DNA of 64,000 nucleotides from contig NZ_JACHDO010000001.1 of the NCBI RefSeq assembly GCF_014201115.1, positions 372,001 to 436,000 of the forward strand. The letters are read 5' to 3'. Positions 56,021-64,000 of this stretch are shown here, one piece after another. The translations under genes were made by a program, and so were the position numbers. The notes beneath the pieces are model-generated. The model was not told where the DNA came from, did not search any database, and saw only the letters and a list, made by a program, of their open reading frames with translations. This stretch comes from Nocardiopsis metallicus. GTDB lineage: Bacteria; Actinomycetota; Actinomycetes; Streptosporangiales; Streptosporangiaceae. Position 1 is the stretch's first letter, and each line of letters starts with the position of its first letter.

Positions 56021-56944
56021 TCAGGTCAGCTGCTCGGCGAGGATTCCGAAGGTGCGCTCGACGCACTCGCGCGGAGCCAGGACGATCAGGTCCCTGCCGC
56101 TGTTGAGGGCGTCGGGCGGGCAGGTCATGGGTTCGACCGCGAGGTTGGCCCGGTGCAGTTCACCGCCGAGGGTGTCGGAGCTGAACAGCTGGAGCCAGGA
56201 GAAGCCCGGCCCCGACCACAGCGCCACCCGGTGCTCGGGGCCGCTGAGCCGAACCCAGGCACGCTCCTCGCCGTCCCGGTCCAGATCGGTGAAGGCGGTG
56301 TCCAGCACCGTCGTGCCCAGTGCGCGGCCCGGCGCGCGGAGGTCGAACACGCCCCCGGCCACCGGTACCGGGTCGCCTTGGGGGATCATCCTGGAGTCCG
56401 TGGGCTGGTAGCTGCCGATTCCGGCTTCCACGTGCGCCTCGCCGCGCTCGGCCAGGTCCCGAAGCGGGGTGCCGAGGGTCAGGTAGGGGTGGAAACCGAG
56501 CCCGAAGGGGGCGTGCGAGGTTCCGGTGTTGCGTGCGGAGGCGGTGACGGTCAGCCCCGCGTCGCCCAGCCGGTAGGTGATGGTCAGCTCCAACGGGAAC
56601 GGGTACCCCGGGGTGCCGGGGAAGTCCAGCCGCAGGGTCACGGCCTCCTCGGACTCCTCGACCGGGCTCCACTCCACGCCGTCGACCAGCCCGTGAATGG
56701 CTGATCCGGTGGCCGGATCATTCACGTTCAGCCGGTACTCGGTGCCCTGGAAGGCGTAGCGGCCCGAGGCGACCCGGTTGGGCCAGGGAGCCAGTACCTG
56801 CCCCTGGCCGGCCAGCGGGCCCTCCGGTCGGGTGTACGGCCAGACCAGGTCCCGTTCCCGCCAGGTGAGCGCCTGCAGCCCGGCTCCGACCCGGTCGACG
56901 CGCGCTCCGTACTCACCGGCGCGCAGTTCGAAGACCTCGCCCAC
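56021..56944 (-). CDS. Aldose 1-epimerase family protein
   Basis: 307 residues. The galactose-mutarotase beta-sandwich motifs are present: VLAPWPNRVASGRYAFQG, SAIHGLVDGVEW (catalytic His), FGLGFHPYLTLG (second His) and a C-terminal NLAVEPMTCPPDALNSG with the Glu. It interconverts anomers of a hexose or sugar phosphate. The GTG at 56944 follows AAGGG; an ATG at 57004 would add 20 residues. It converges on the MocA-like gene. Confidence 0.9.
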   Translation of the reverse strand: MGEVFELRAGEYGARVDRVGAGLQALTWRERDLVWPYTRPEGPLAGQGQVLAPWPNRVASGRYAFQGTEYRLNVNDPATGSAIHGLVDGVEWSPVEESEEAVTLRLDFPGTPGYPFPLELTITYRLGDAGLTVTASARNTGTSHAPFGLGFHPYLTLGTPLRDLAERGEAHVEAGIGSYQPTDSRMIPQGDPVPVAGGVFDLRAPGRALGTTVLDTAFTDLDRDGEERAWVRLSGPEHRVALWSGPGFSWLQLFSSDTLGGELHRANLAVEPMTCPPDALNSGRDLIVLAPRECVERTFGILAEQLT

Positions 56945-57040
56945 CTGTTCACCCTTCCCCTCATGCCTCTCCCGGTCCGGCAAGCCGCCGAACCGGGAGA
57001 TCATAGCGCGCCCGGCACCTCACGAGCCCGCTCGCGGCTC

Positions 57041-59902
57041 TCAGCCCAGCAGCCCGTCCAAGGGGATGAGCACACCCGACCCCAGCGCCAGCAGCCCCGT
57101 GGAGAACAGCACCACGAGCATCAGCAGCGAACCCGCCACCGCCAGGCGGAAGGCGCCCAGACGGCGCCGGGCCTTGACCGTGGACTTGGCCGCGGTGCGC
57201 CCCAGCACCACCAGCACCACCGACAGCAGTACCGGGAACCACCAGGAGGCGCCGATCCCGCCGGGCAGCAGCCCGGTCAGCGCGGCGGCGCCGTCCGCCA
57301 GCGGGTTGCCGCTGAAGTCGATCAGGCCCGTGTAGGCGTCGGTCACGAAAACGCTCTCGGGGAAGAAACCCTCCTCGGGGCGCAGCGCCCGGCCCAGACC
57401 GTCCACCATGCCCAGCAGAGCGGCCGGGTAGGCGAAGCGGCGGCACTTGCCCGCCTTCATCGCGCGCTGGATCTGGCCCATGGTCCTCTGGACCCGGCGT
57501 TCGGCCTTGTCCTGCCTGCGCTTCTCCTTGGCGGTGGCGGGTTCCTGCGGGCGGGTGGGGTCACCGGGTACCCTCTGCCCGCCGGGCCCGACCCGTCCTC
57601 CGGGAACCGCCCGCTGCTCCGGGCGCGTGGTCGCGGCCTCCGCCCGCCGCTGCTTGGCCGTGGCCACCTTCTCCCGGGTGCTCTCCCAGCGTGCGCGCGC
57701 CGAACCGGCCAGCGACGCCCAACGGTCCCGGCGGCGCTCCCGGCCGTCGGCCCGCTCCCGCTCGGCGATCGCGCCGCCGACCCGGTCGGCCTCGGGTAGC
57801 AACAGCAGGGCGGTGAGCATCGCGCTACGGCTGGCCAGCTGGTCACCGCCGTCCCGCAGGGCGGTCTTGCGCTGCTCCAGCCACCACGGCGCGTTCGGTG
57901 CGGCACTGCGCTGGCTGGGGTGCCAGGACTGGCGGCGCAGCAGCGACCGGTGCTGGGAGGCGGTCTCGGGGACCAGCACGAGCTCCACGGCGCGGGCCCA
58001 GGCGGAGTCCATCTCGTGGGCCGCGGGGCGCTGAGGGGCGTCCGTGTCCCCGGTTCCCCAGGCCCCCGGACCCACCACCCGGTCCAGGGTCTCCTCCACC
58101 CGGCGCATCAGCAGCGGAACCTCGTGCTGGACCCGCTCCAGCAGCGCGCACCGCCCCGAACCCCCCGAACGGCAGCCGGGGTGCGGGCACCAGTGCTGCG
58201 CTCCCAGGCCGACCACGCCCGACTCCACGGCCTCGCGCACCACCGCGTGGCGGCTGGCCTCACCGGTGGCCAGGCTCAGGAGGCCGTCGGCGCTGATCTC
58301 GTGACCGCGAAAACGCGGCGGCATCCCCGGCACGTAGCGGGCGGCCAGCGCGCTGATCGCCACGTGCGCGAGGTCGGGCCGGGTATCCAGACCGGTCAGG
58401 TAGGCGCGGTCGAAGGTGTAGTCGTTGACCTCCCGGTCCAGCCAGGTGCGCAGCTCCGACCAGTGGCTGCGCAGCCACATCGCACCGGTGTCGGAGCGGT
58501 CGAGCAGGTCGAAGGCGAGGCTGGGCGGGTCCTCGTGGAAGGCCCCGGCGAAGTTGATCGGGCGCAGTCGGTTCGCCGTGCGGATCGGCGGCCGCTCACC
58601 GGCCAGCCAGGCGGCGACCTCGTCGTACCCCCAACGCGCGGAGGGCGCGAGGGTGAGCAGCCCGCGGGCGAGCAGCCGCCAGCGCTCGTCGGTGATCGCG
58701 GAGATGTCCACCTCGGTGTTGCGGGCGGTCAGCCAGTTCCCGCCCCGCTCGGGGCGGCGGCCGGTGGTGAGCTCGTGGACCATGACGCCCAGGGACCACC
58801 AGGACGCGGGGGCCTCGCGGCGGCCCTCGACCACCTCGGGGGCGGCGTAGTCCTCGGTGATGGCCTGACCGCCGTAGACCCGGCTCATGGTCGCGCGCAC
58901 CGCGCCGCCGAAGTCGGTCAGCGCGACCACCGGCGGGTCCAGGGAGCGGACCAGCAGGTTCTCCGGCTTGACGTCGGTGTGGTTGTGCTGGAGTTCGCTC
59001 TGCCAGTGGTGCAGGCAGTCGGCGACGGCGCGGACCACGGCCCGTGCGCGTTCGTCGTCCATGGGGGACTGGTTGATGACCTCGCGCAGGGTGCCCAGGG
59101 AGAAGTACTCCTGGGCCTCCCAGGCCAGGTCCTCCCCCCAGGAGCTGGTGGCGGTCCCGTACCCCTGGATGGCGGGGGTGTACGGCGAGGCGGTGCCCCG
59201 CGCGCGCAGGCGGTCCAGCAGCTCGCGGTTGATGTCGTGGCCGGGCCGGTAGACCTTCAGGGCCAGGCGGCGCCCGGGGGAGTCGGTGGGTTCGGCGAGG
59301 TAGACCACGGCCTCGCCGCCCGCGCCGATGTGGTCCAGGACCTGGTAGCGGCGGCGGAGCTCGGCGGGCACGGCGTAGTCGAGGTCGCCCGCGGGGCCGA
59401 CGACCACGCGGGAGAGCAGGCGGGCCATCCAGTCCAGCAGGGGGCCGAAGAGCGTCCGCCACCAGGGGGTGCGGCCCTCGGGCGAACCGGGCGCGCCGGG
59501 ACCGGGGGCACCGCCGGTGGCGGGCCGCTGGGCGGGTCGGTTCGCGTCCAGCCTGGCGGTGGGGGAGGCGGGCGGTTGGACCCGGGTGCCGTCGGCGCCG
59601 TTCCCGGGGCGGGCGGCGCCACCGGGCAGGACGGTGGTGCGGTCGCTTCCGTTCGGGTGTCCGCCTCCGGTGGGCGGGCCCGGGGGGACGATACGGGTGG
59701 GCGCCTCGTCGGGACCGGGCTGCTGTGGCTGGGGCGGTCCTCCCGGCCCCGGGTGTGGCTCCGGTGGTGGGGAGGCCCCCGGCCGGAACACGCGCGTGAC
59801 CCAGCGCGTGGCACCCACCGCCGGATTGACGCGCGTGGTGGGTGGAGTGGGGTCGATCCGTTGGGTCGGTGCGTTCTCGTCACCGGGGTCTGGCGTGACC
59901 AT
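57041..59902 (-). CDS. Membrane-anchored Ser/Thr protein kinase with long C-terminal region
   Basis: About 953 residues. A disordered Pro/Gly-rich N-terminus with repeated TR(V/I) words (~1-170) is followed by a kinase domain (~185-430): GAGGEAVVYLAE, ALKVY (Lys), HNHTDVKPENLL (catalytic Asp), TDFGGA and YAAPEV, all intact. Then come a helical, Trp-rich region of unknown fold with a CPHPGC..CAL cysteine stretch, an Arg/Ala coiled coil, and two or three TM helices at the end (WWFPVLLSVVLVVLG, LAVAGSLLMLVVLFS). Kinase outside-end anchoring by the C-terminus is unusual compared with PknB types. The ATG at 59902 or 59917 starts it. Confidence 0.85.
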   Translation of the reverse strand: MVTPDPGDENAPTQRIDPTPPTTRVNPAVGATRWVTRVFRPGASPPPEPHPGPGGPPQPQQPGPDEAPTRIVPPGPPTGGGHPNGSDRTTVLPGGAARPGNGADGTRVQPPASPTARLDANRPAQRPATGGAPGPGAPGSPEGRTPWWRTLFGPLLDWMARLLSRVVVGPAGDLDYAVPAELRRRYQVLDHIGAGGEAVVYLAEPTDSPGRRLALKVYRPGHDINRELLDRLRARGTASPYTPAIQGYGTATSSWGEDLAWEAQEYFSLGTLREVINQSPMDDERARAVVRAVADCLHHWQSELQHNHTDVKPENLLVRSLDPPVVALTDFGGAVRATMSRVYGGQAITEDYAAPEVVEGRREAPASWWSLGVMVHELTTGRRPERGGNWLTARNTEVDISAITDERWRLLARGLLTLAPSARWGYDEVAAWLAGERPPIRTANRLRPINFAGAFHEDPPSLAFDLLDRSDTGAMWLRSHWSELRTWLDREVNDYTFDRAYLTGLDTRPDLAHVAISALAARYVPGMPPRFRGHEISADGLLSLATGEASRHAVVREAVESGVVGLGAQHWCPHPGCRSGGSGRCALLERVQHEVPLLMRRVEETLDRVVGPGAWGTGDTDAPQRPAAHEMDSAWARAVELVLVPETASQHRSLLRRQSWHPSQRSAAPNAPWWLEQRKTALRDGGDQLASRSAMLTALLLLPEADRVGGAIAERERADGRERRRDRWASLAGSARARWESTREKVATAKQRRAEAATTRPEQRAVPGGRVGPGGQRVPGDPTRPQEPATAKEKRRQDKAERRVQRTMGQIQRAMKAGKCRRFAYPAALLGMVDGLGRALRPEEGFFPESVFVTDAYTGLIDFSGNPLADGAAALTGLLPGGIGASWWFPVLLSVVLVVLGRTAAKSTVKARRRLGAFRLAVAGSLLMLVVLFSTGLLALGSGVLIPLDGLLG

Positions 59903-60173
59903 CGAGGCCGGGGCCATCCTTCGGATAGGCGGTCGGTTACGGACGTCCGGGGGATTCCGTGGGAAGGCGGACCCTTCCAGACTAGGTCTTGCGCGCGCCC
60001 GACCGGAGTGGTGTGACCACCTCTGTTCGCCACGCGCGGACCGCTGTCCCACGTACCTGCTTGGACTCCCCCGGGACCGCCCGGGTTCCGGCTTTCGTGA
60101 CTCTTCGTCACAGGTTCCGCGCTCTGGTGCCGGGCAGTGGCCGCTCCGCCGCGAACACGGGGCACGGGAGGGA

Positions 60174-60482
60174 TCAGTGCTGGCCGCGGGGGGTGATCCC
60201 GAGCTTGGCGCAGGCTTCCTCGTACATGCGCACGACCTCTGCGCGGATCTGGGCGCGCTCGGTCAGCGGCTCGGCCCAGGGGATGCGCACCTGGTGCTCG
60301 GTGTCGTCCACGGTGACCGCGTAGTCGCCGCCCTGCCCGTCCAGGCCGGTCATCCGGGCGGCGGTGGCGTCCGGCCGACCGCCCAGGGCGCGGCAGATGA
60401 GCAGGGTGTCCTCGGGGTGGTCGCCGTTCATGTGGGCGGTGACGGCGGTGACGACCTCGGGGGCGAAGGGGTTCGGCTGCAC
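60174..60482 (-). CDS. DUF2470-domain protein
   Basis: 102 residues, a stand-alone DUF2470 domain: VVTAVTAHMNGDHPEDTLLICRAL and MTGLDGQGGDYAVTV, the C-terminal dimerisation/haem-proximal module of HugZ-like haem oxygenases. Alone it has no known activity. A read-through tail of the upstream IS481 transposase frame now overlaps its first 55 bp in another frame. Confidence 0.82.
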   Translation of the reverse strand: MQPNPFAPEVVTAVTAHMNGDHPEDTLLICRALGGRPDATAARMTGLDGQGGDYAVTVDDTEHQVRIPWAEPLTERAQIRAEVVRMYEEACAKLGITPRGQH

Positions 60483-61765
60483 GGTGGGGCTCTCCTGCGG
60501 TTACTGGCGCACGGTCGCGTGGTGCTCGGCGGTGGCGCACGCGTGCGCGGCACGGTTCTGGCTCGGAAAAACGTCACGGGGGAGGGTCGCGTGGACCCTC
60601 CCCCGTTGACGATATCCGAGGCCTCGGCGAGTTGCTGACGGTGTGTCGTCAAAATCCGACGTCGCCGGCGACTCGGGGCGGTGGTCGTTGCCCTGGTCGA
60701 CCACGCTCGGGCACCGTTCCCTCCCGAGGGCCTCCCCAGGTCCTCGGAAAGTGTCCCGGCCGGACGGCGGCGGACAAGCCGGGCCGGGACGTCGTGCCGC
60801 CGCGGCCTGGTGTACTGACCTGAGAGGTTAGGAACACGAGAAGCGGGAGGGCCGCCAACGGCGGTGTGGAACCGGTGGTGATTGTACTCGTGCAACCACC
60901 CACCGAACGCCTCCCGCTTCTCGGTCTCTGATCGATAGGGGCGGGCGTAGGCCCATTCGTCGACCAGGGTGCGGTTGAACCGCTCGACCTTGCCGTTGGT
61001 CTGAGGCCGGTAAGGGCGGGTGCGTTTGTGCTTGATCCCGGCCTTGACCAGGGCGTCGCGCCACAGGTGGGACTTGTAGCAGGACCCGTTATCGGTCAGT
61101 ACCCGCTCCACGGTGATCCCGACCGAGGCGAAGTAGGAGTTGGCTCGTTCCCAGAACCCGACAGCGGTCTCCTTTTTCTCGTCGGCCAGGATCTCGGTGT
61201 AGGCCAGCCGCGAGTGATCGTCCACGGCGTTGTGGAGGAAGGCATAGCCAACGTTGGCGCGGTTCTTGCGGCCTTGGGGCCGCCCCAGCGTCTTGTGGCC
61301 GCCGCCGTCGGGGATGTTGCCGAGCTTCTTGATGTCCACGTGCACGAGTTCACCGGGCCGCTCGCGTTCGTAGCGGCGCACGGTGCGGCCGGTGGCGCGG
61401 TCCAGGTGGGACAGGCGGGCGCACTTGTAGCGGGTCAGGACGCGGTGCACGGTCGAGGCGCACATGCCCAGGTGCCCGGCGATGCGGGCTGGTCCCCAGC
61501 GTTTGAGGCAGCGCAGTTTGATGACGCGGCGCTCACGGTGGGTGGGGGTACGCCGGGGTGAGTGGTGCGGGCGGCTGGAGGCATCGACCATGCCCGCCTC
61601 GCCATGGGCGCGGTAGCGGTCGGCCCAGCGTTTGGTGGTGCTCACGCTGGCCTGGAAGCGTTCCGCGGCCCTACGCAGTGTCCAGCCGTCTTCGACCACG
61701 CAGCGGGCCAACTCCAGGCGTCCGGCGGGTGTGAGACGGGCGTTGGCATGGGTAGTGTGGGCCAC
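60428..61765 (-). CDS. IS481-family transposase, 3'-extended by loss of its stop codon
   Basis: 445 codons as it stands; the genuine protein is the first ~319. It has a helix-turn-helix leader (WTLRRAAERFQASVSTTKRWADRY), then an rve/DDE core: ELVHVDIKKLGNI, AVDDHSRLAYTE (Asp), VLTDNGSCYKS (Asp) and RPQTNGKVERFNRTL (Glu). The end NLSGQYT is encoded by the inverted repeat itself. In the intact form the next codon, TAG, would come from the CCTAGG target duplication. Here the left copy is CCTGG, and the frame runs 125 codons further into spacer. GTG start, AGGAGG at 6 nt. Confidence 0.85.
   Translation of the reverse strand: MAHTTHANARLTPAGRLELARCVVEDGWTLRRAAERFQASVSTTKRWADRYRAHGEAGMVDASSRPHHSPRRTPTHRERRVIKLRCLKRWGPARIAGHLGMCASTVHRVLTRYKCARLSHLDRATGRTVRRYERERPGELVHVDIKKLGNIPDGGGHKTLGRPQGRKNRANVGYAFLHNAVDDHSRLAYTEILADEKKETAVGFWERANSYFASVGITVERVLTDNGSCYKSHLWRDALVKAGIKHKRTRPYRPQTNGKVERFNRTLVDEWAYARPYRSETEKREAFGGWLHEYNHHRFHTAVGGPPASRVPNLSGQYTRPRRHDVPARLVRRRPAGTLSEDLGRPSGGNGARAWSTRATTTAPSRRRRRILTTHRQQLAEASDIVNGGGSTRPSPVTFFRARTVPRTRAPPPSTTRPCASNRRRAPPCSRTPSPPRSSPPSPPT
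60483..60810. other. Spacer between DUF2470 gene and IS481 element
   Basis: 328 bp without a supported gene. It holds a perfect 11-bp hairpin GGGGGAGGGTC/GACCCTCCCCC at 60578-60604 (loop 5 nt), probably a terminator. The reading frame that crosses the spacer is the unintended extension of the transposase and has non-coding composition. Confidence 0.6.
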
Positions 61766-61880
61766 GGAGGGCCTCCTGACCTACTTCAGGTGTTGATCTA
61801 GACAATCCACACCTATGTCGGAGGCCCTCTCTTGCTGTCAAATCACTGCCGGGCCGTACTCAACCTCTGTGGTCAGTACA
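60811..61880 (-). mobile_element. IS481-family insertion sequence
   Basis: 1070 bp. The ends are TGT...ACA, with inverted repeats TGTACTGACC-TG-AGAGGTT (left) and TGTACTGACC-AC-AGAGGTT (right, read inward). The right flank is CCTAGG (61881-61886), fitting the NCTAGN 6-bp target known for IS481. The left flank is CCTGG (60806-60810), the same word lacking one A. It inserted at the TAG stop of the yceI gene. Confidence 0.85.
61767..61829 (-). promoter_or_regulatory. Leader hairpin covering the transposase RBS (IS481)
   Basis: GAGGGCCTCC (61767-61776) pairs with GGAGGCCCTC (61820-61829); an inner stem AGGTGT/ACACCT (61788-61793, 61809-61814) extends it. On the minus-strand transcript the arm next to the GTG contains AGGAGG, the ribosome-binding site. 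Confidence 0.55.
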
Positions 61881-61881
61881 C

Positions 61882-62424
61882 CTAGGCCTCGCGGGTGAAT
61901 TCGGCGTCGATCTCGATGGTGATCTTGTCGCCGACGACCACGCCGCCGCCGTCCATCGGCATCTCGATGTCGACGCCGAACTTCTTGCGGCTGATGGTGG
62001 TGGAGGCGGCGAACCCGGCGCGGTCCAGGCCGAAGGGGTCGACGGTGGAGCCGTTGAACTCCAGGGAGAGCTCGACCGGGTGGGTGTTCTTCTTGATGGT
62101 CAGCTCGCCCTTGAGGACGAAGTCCTCGCCCTTGGCCTCGAGGCCGGTGGAGCGGAAGGTGAACTCGGGGTGGTTGTCGGTCTCGAAGAAGTCCGCCGAG
62201 CGGATGTGGCTGTCACGGTCGCTGTTGTCCGTGTTGATGGAGCCGGCGTCGATGGTGGCTACGACGGAGGCCTTGGTGGGGTCCTCGGGCACGGTCAGCG
62301 TGGCGTCGAACTTCTCGAAGCGACCGCGGACCTTGCTCACCATCATGTGGCGGACGGAGAACCCGACCACGCTGTGGGCGGCGTCGATCTTCCAGGTGCC
62401 GGGCTTGAGTTCCTGAGCGGCCAT
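61882..62424 (-). CDS. YceI-family lipid-binding protein
   Basis: 180 residues, a lipocalin-like YceI barrel without signal peptide: GTWKIDAAHSVVGFSVRHMMVSKVRGRF, ADFFETDNHPEFTFRST and DIEMPMDGGGVVVGDKITI. Members bind polyisoprenoid or fatty lipids. The ATG at 62424 has GGGAGA. Divergent from a marR gene, a common pairing. Its TAG stop lies in the IS481 target duplication. Confidence 0.92.
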   Translation of the reverse strand: MAAQELKPGTWKIDAAHSVVGFSVRHMMVSKVRGRFEKFDATLTVPEDPTKASVVATIDAGSINTDNSDRDSHIRSADFFETDNHPEFTFRSTGLEAKGEDFVLKGELTIKKNTHPVELSLEFNGSTVDPFGLDRAGFAASTTISRKKFGVDIEMPMDGGGVVVGDKITIEIDAEFTREA

Positions 62425-62593
62425 TGGTGTCTCTCCCTGTGTGTGGGCGACCCGGTTCGGGTCGACTCTCTGTCCAGATTCTCTGCTTGGAAACAAAGTA
62501 GCTTAGAAGTATCTTCCCGGGAAGGAGTCTACGTGTTGAGTTCCTAGGAGGCAAGAGCCCGGGCGGACGGGCTCGCGCCGCTAGACTCAGGCT
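62425..62593. promoter_or_regulatory. Divergent yceI-marR promoter region with palindrome
   Basis: 169 bp between the two starts. It contains the perfect 12-bp palindrome CTTCCCGGGAAG (62513-62524), and just before it two AAGTA words 11 bp apart in an A/T-rich stretch. This is a plausible operator for the MarR protein acting on both genes. Confidence 0.45.
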
Positions 62594-63112
62594 ATGGAGA
62601 AGGCCTGGCTCGAACCCGACGAACAGGACGTCTGGCGCGGGTTCCTGCGGATGAACGCCTGGATCTACGACGAACTCGAACACGATCTGCGCACCCGCGA
62701 CGGGCTCTCGCTCATCGAGTACGGCATCCTCGCGCACCTCTCCGAAGCCCCCGGGCAGCGCATGCGGATGCGCAACCTCGCCGAGACCGTCATCGTCTCC
62801 AAGAGCCGCCTGTCCCACCAGATCGCCCGCCTCGAACGCGACGGGAACGTGCGCAGGGAGAACTGCGAGGACGACCGGCGCGGGTTCTGGGCGATCCTCA
62901 CCGACAAGGGCGCAGAGACCCTGGGCCGGGCCGCCCCGGGGCACGCGACCCGGGTGCGCTCCCTGATGTTCGACCGCCTCTCCCGGGAGCAGGTCGACCA
63001 GCTCCGGAAGATCGTCGACACTCTCGGCGGCGACCACCCGGACCAGGGGGTCCGGCGCGGGGGTAGGGGAGGCGGCAGGGAAGCAAGGGGAGACCGGACA
63101 ACTCCGGACTGA
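62594..63112 (+). CDS. MarR-family transcriptional regulator
   Basis: 172 residues. Winged helix: LSLIEYGILAHLSEAPGQRMRMRNLAETVIVSKSRLSHQI (recognition helix), then a wing REN-CEDDRRGFWAILTDKG, and dimerisation helices. The C-terminal ~25 residues are Gly/Arg-rich. It probably represses yceI and itself through the shared intergenic region. The ligand is unknown. Confidence 0.9.
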   Translation: MEKAWLEPDEQDVWRGFLRMNAWIYDELEHDLRTRDGLSLIEYGILAHLSEAPGQRMRMRNLAETVIVSKSRLSHQIARLERDGNVRRENCEDDRRGFWAILTDKGAETLGRAAPGHATRVRSLMFDRLSREQVDQLRKIVDTLGGDHPDQGVRRGGRGGGREARGDRTTPD

Positions 63113-63545
63113 GAGGTCCGGCGCTGTGAGCTCCCGGGCCTGGGCGCCCTGGCCCGCAGCCCGGCTCCACCTGTTCCGGGCCCTGGCCCGGCCCTGCGCA
63201 GCCCCGACCTGTGCGCCTCTCCCCACCTCTGCTCGAATCGGTGTCCCTGTGTCCCGGCGCCCGCGGTCGTGCGAGGACGGTCCCCAGGGGAACGCCGTCC
63301 GGGATCCGGCCCTGATTCCCGGAGCTCGGGGCTCGGCCGGTTCGGGCCATTCGGCGCCTTCTTCCCGAAACCGCTGGCTCGTAGGCCGAGCGCCTGCGAA
63401 GCTTGGACCATGGGGACGGCGCGGGGCGACCGCGCCTCCCGGGGAGGCCGGCGGCCGTGCGCGGCCTGAGGAGGGGAACGGTCACGTGGTTCTGTCCGAG
63501 AAGCGATCCCGAAACGGACACGCGCCCCAGGTAGAGTCGGAGCCT
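63113..63545. other. Intergenic region after marR
   Basis: 433 bp with no supported gene; frames through it are Arg/Pro/Gly-rich with poor codon bias. A TAGAGT at 63533-63538 lies 7 nt before the next GTG and could be a -10 for a leaderless transcript. Confidence 0.4.
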
Positions 63546-64000
63546 GTGAGCAGACCATCGATCACCAGCGCCCAGAACTTCCGTGACGACGACGGCAGCG
63601 CCGACCCGGAAGTCGAAGCTCGCCTGCGTGACCACGCGGCGGGCAAGATCGGCGACCGTCAGGTCCTCGCCGCCCTCAGCGAGTCCCGGGTCCTCATCCC
63701 GGTGGTGGCCGTGGCCACCGAGACCGAGGAAGGCGTGGGCGGACTCACCAAGGACAAGAAGAGCGAGGTGGCCATCCCCATCATGACCGGCAAGGACGGT
63801 CGCCGAGGGGTGCTCGCCTTCACCTCCGTGGACGCGGTCCGCCGCTGGCGCCCGGACGCCCGGCCGGTGCCCTTCACCACACAGGACGCCTGCCAGGCCA
63901 CTCTGGAGGAGAACGCCGACGCCCTGGTCATCGACGTCTCCGGGCCGGTCCCGCACAGCATCCAGGGCCGCTTCCTCACCATGCTCGCCGAGCAGGGAAC
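63546..64000 (+). CDS. SseB-family protein, N-terminal part
   Basis: The window ends inside this gene after ~151 codons. Visible are a polar N-terminus, VLAALSESRVLIPVVAVATE, a SEVAIPIMTGKDGRRGVLAFTSVD segment and ALVIDVSGP, the order of SseB N-terminal-domain proteins in actinobacteria. It is probably cytosolic with an unknown role. The GTG start has no ribosome-binding site, consistent with a leaderless message. Confidence 0.85.
   Translation, partial: MSRPSITSAQNFRDDDGSADPEVEARLRDHAAGKIGDRQVLAALSESRVLIPVVAVATETEEGVGGLTKDKKSEVAIPIMTGKDGRRGVLAFTSVDAVRRWRPDARPVPFTTQDACQATLEENADALVIDVSGPVPHSIQGRFLTMLAEQG

Noticed and set aside
57920..60016. 698-codon plus frame opposite the large kinase
   Set aside because: Shadow; the opposite strand carries intact kinase motifs.
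60640..60805. Extra C-terminal domain of the IS481 transposase
   Set aside because: Composition past the inverted repeat is non-coding (Arg/Pro/Ser-rich) and the extension is explained by loss of the duplication-borne stop codon.

Overview
The window is about 72-75% G+C with strong third-position G/C bias, and it carries mycothiol-era actinobacterial markers: phosphatidylinositol mannoside genes, a conservon, an F420/PPOX-type oxidoreductase, a PriA without helicase motifs and actinobacterial SAM and FMN riboswitches. Gene order (HIT/pgsA/patA/pimA, pdxST, yebC, ruvCAB, yajC, apt, rel) follows the arrangement known from Streptomyces. I infer a filamentous actinomycete, most likely Nocardiopsis or a close relative. 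I see no tRNA, rRNA, CRISPR array or prophage.

Layout. 1-3.3 kb: the end of a LacI regulator, a small CxxC protein, an FAH-like protein and a secreted M15 peptidase. 3.3-8.6 kb: a conservon, cvnA-cvnB-cvnC-cvnD (nitrate-sensor-like kinase, Roadblock, DUF742, GTPase), closed by a hairpin terminator. 8.6-12.9 kb: a DUF885 zinc protein, a YkvA-like protein, an IS701-type element and a gene relic. 13.1-19.9 kb: PIM/phospholipid genes (HIT hydrolase, PIP synthase, PatA, PimA, membrane protein), then pdxS, pdxT and yebC. 20.4-26.1 kb: two small genes and a four-gene minus-strand operon (NUDIX-type regulator, J-domain/pseudokinase, VWA protein, PurA paralogue) behind two tandem palindromic sites. 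This operon is the best candidate here for an undescribed system. 26.3-34.6 kb: ruvC-ruvA-ruvB, yajC, an IS4-group element, apt and rel. The secD and secF genes expected between yajC and apt are absent.

34.7-43 kb: a GNAT protein; a minus-strand catabolic operon (DUF3870, type III CoA-transferase, glutaryl-CoA dehydrogenase, deazaflavin-dependent reductase); a SAM riboswitch ahead of a cysteine-desulfurase-like enzyme; a methyltransferase-like protein and a DinB-like protein. 43-53.4 kb: priA (minus), then fmt, rsmB, rpe, a PAP2 phosphatase, and an FMN riboswitch with ribE, ribBA and ribH. 53.5-64 kb: PH-domain protein, XdhC and MocA-like molybdoenzyme maturation proteins, an aldose epimerase, a large membrane Ser/Thr kinase, a DUF2470 protein, an IS481 element, a yceI/marR divergent pair and the start of an SseB-like gene.

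The three insertion sequences belong to three families, yet all sit on CTAG-containing targets. Two of them coincide with the TAG stop codon of the neighbouring gene. All three have a leader hairpin that covers the transposase ribosome-binding site. A small family of intergenic hairpins (761-827 and 42998-43051) keeps its stem through compensatory changes. All family assignments rest on motif reading by eye; no search was run.
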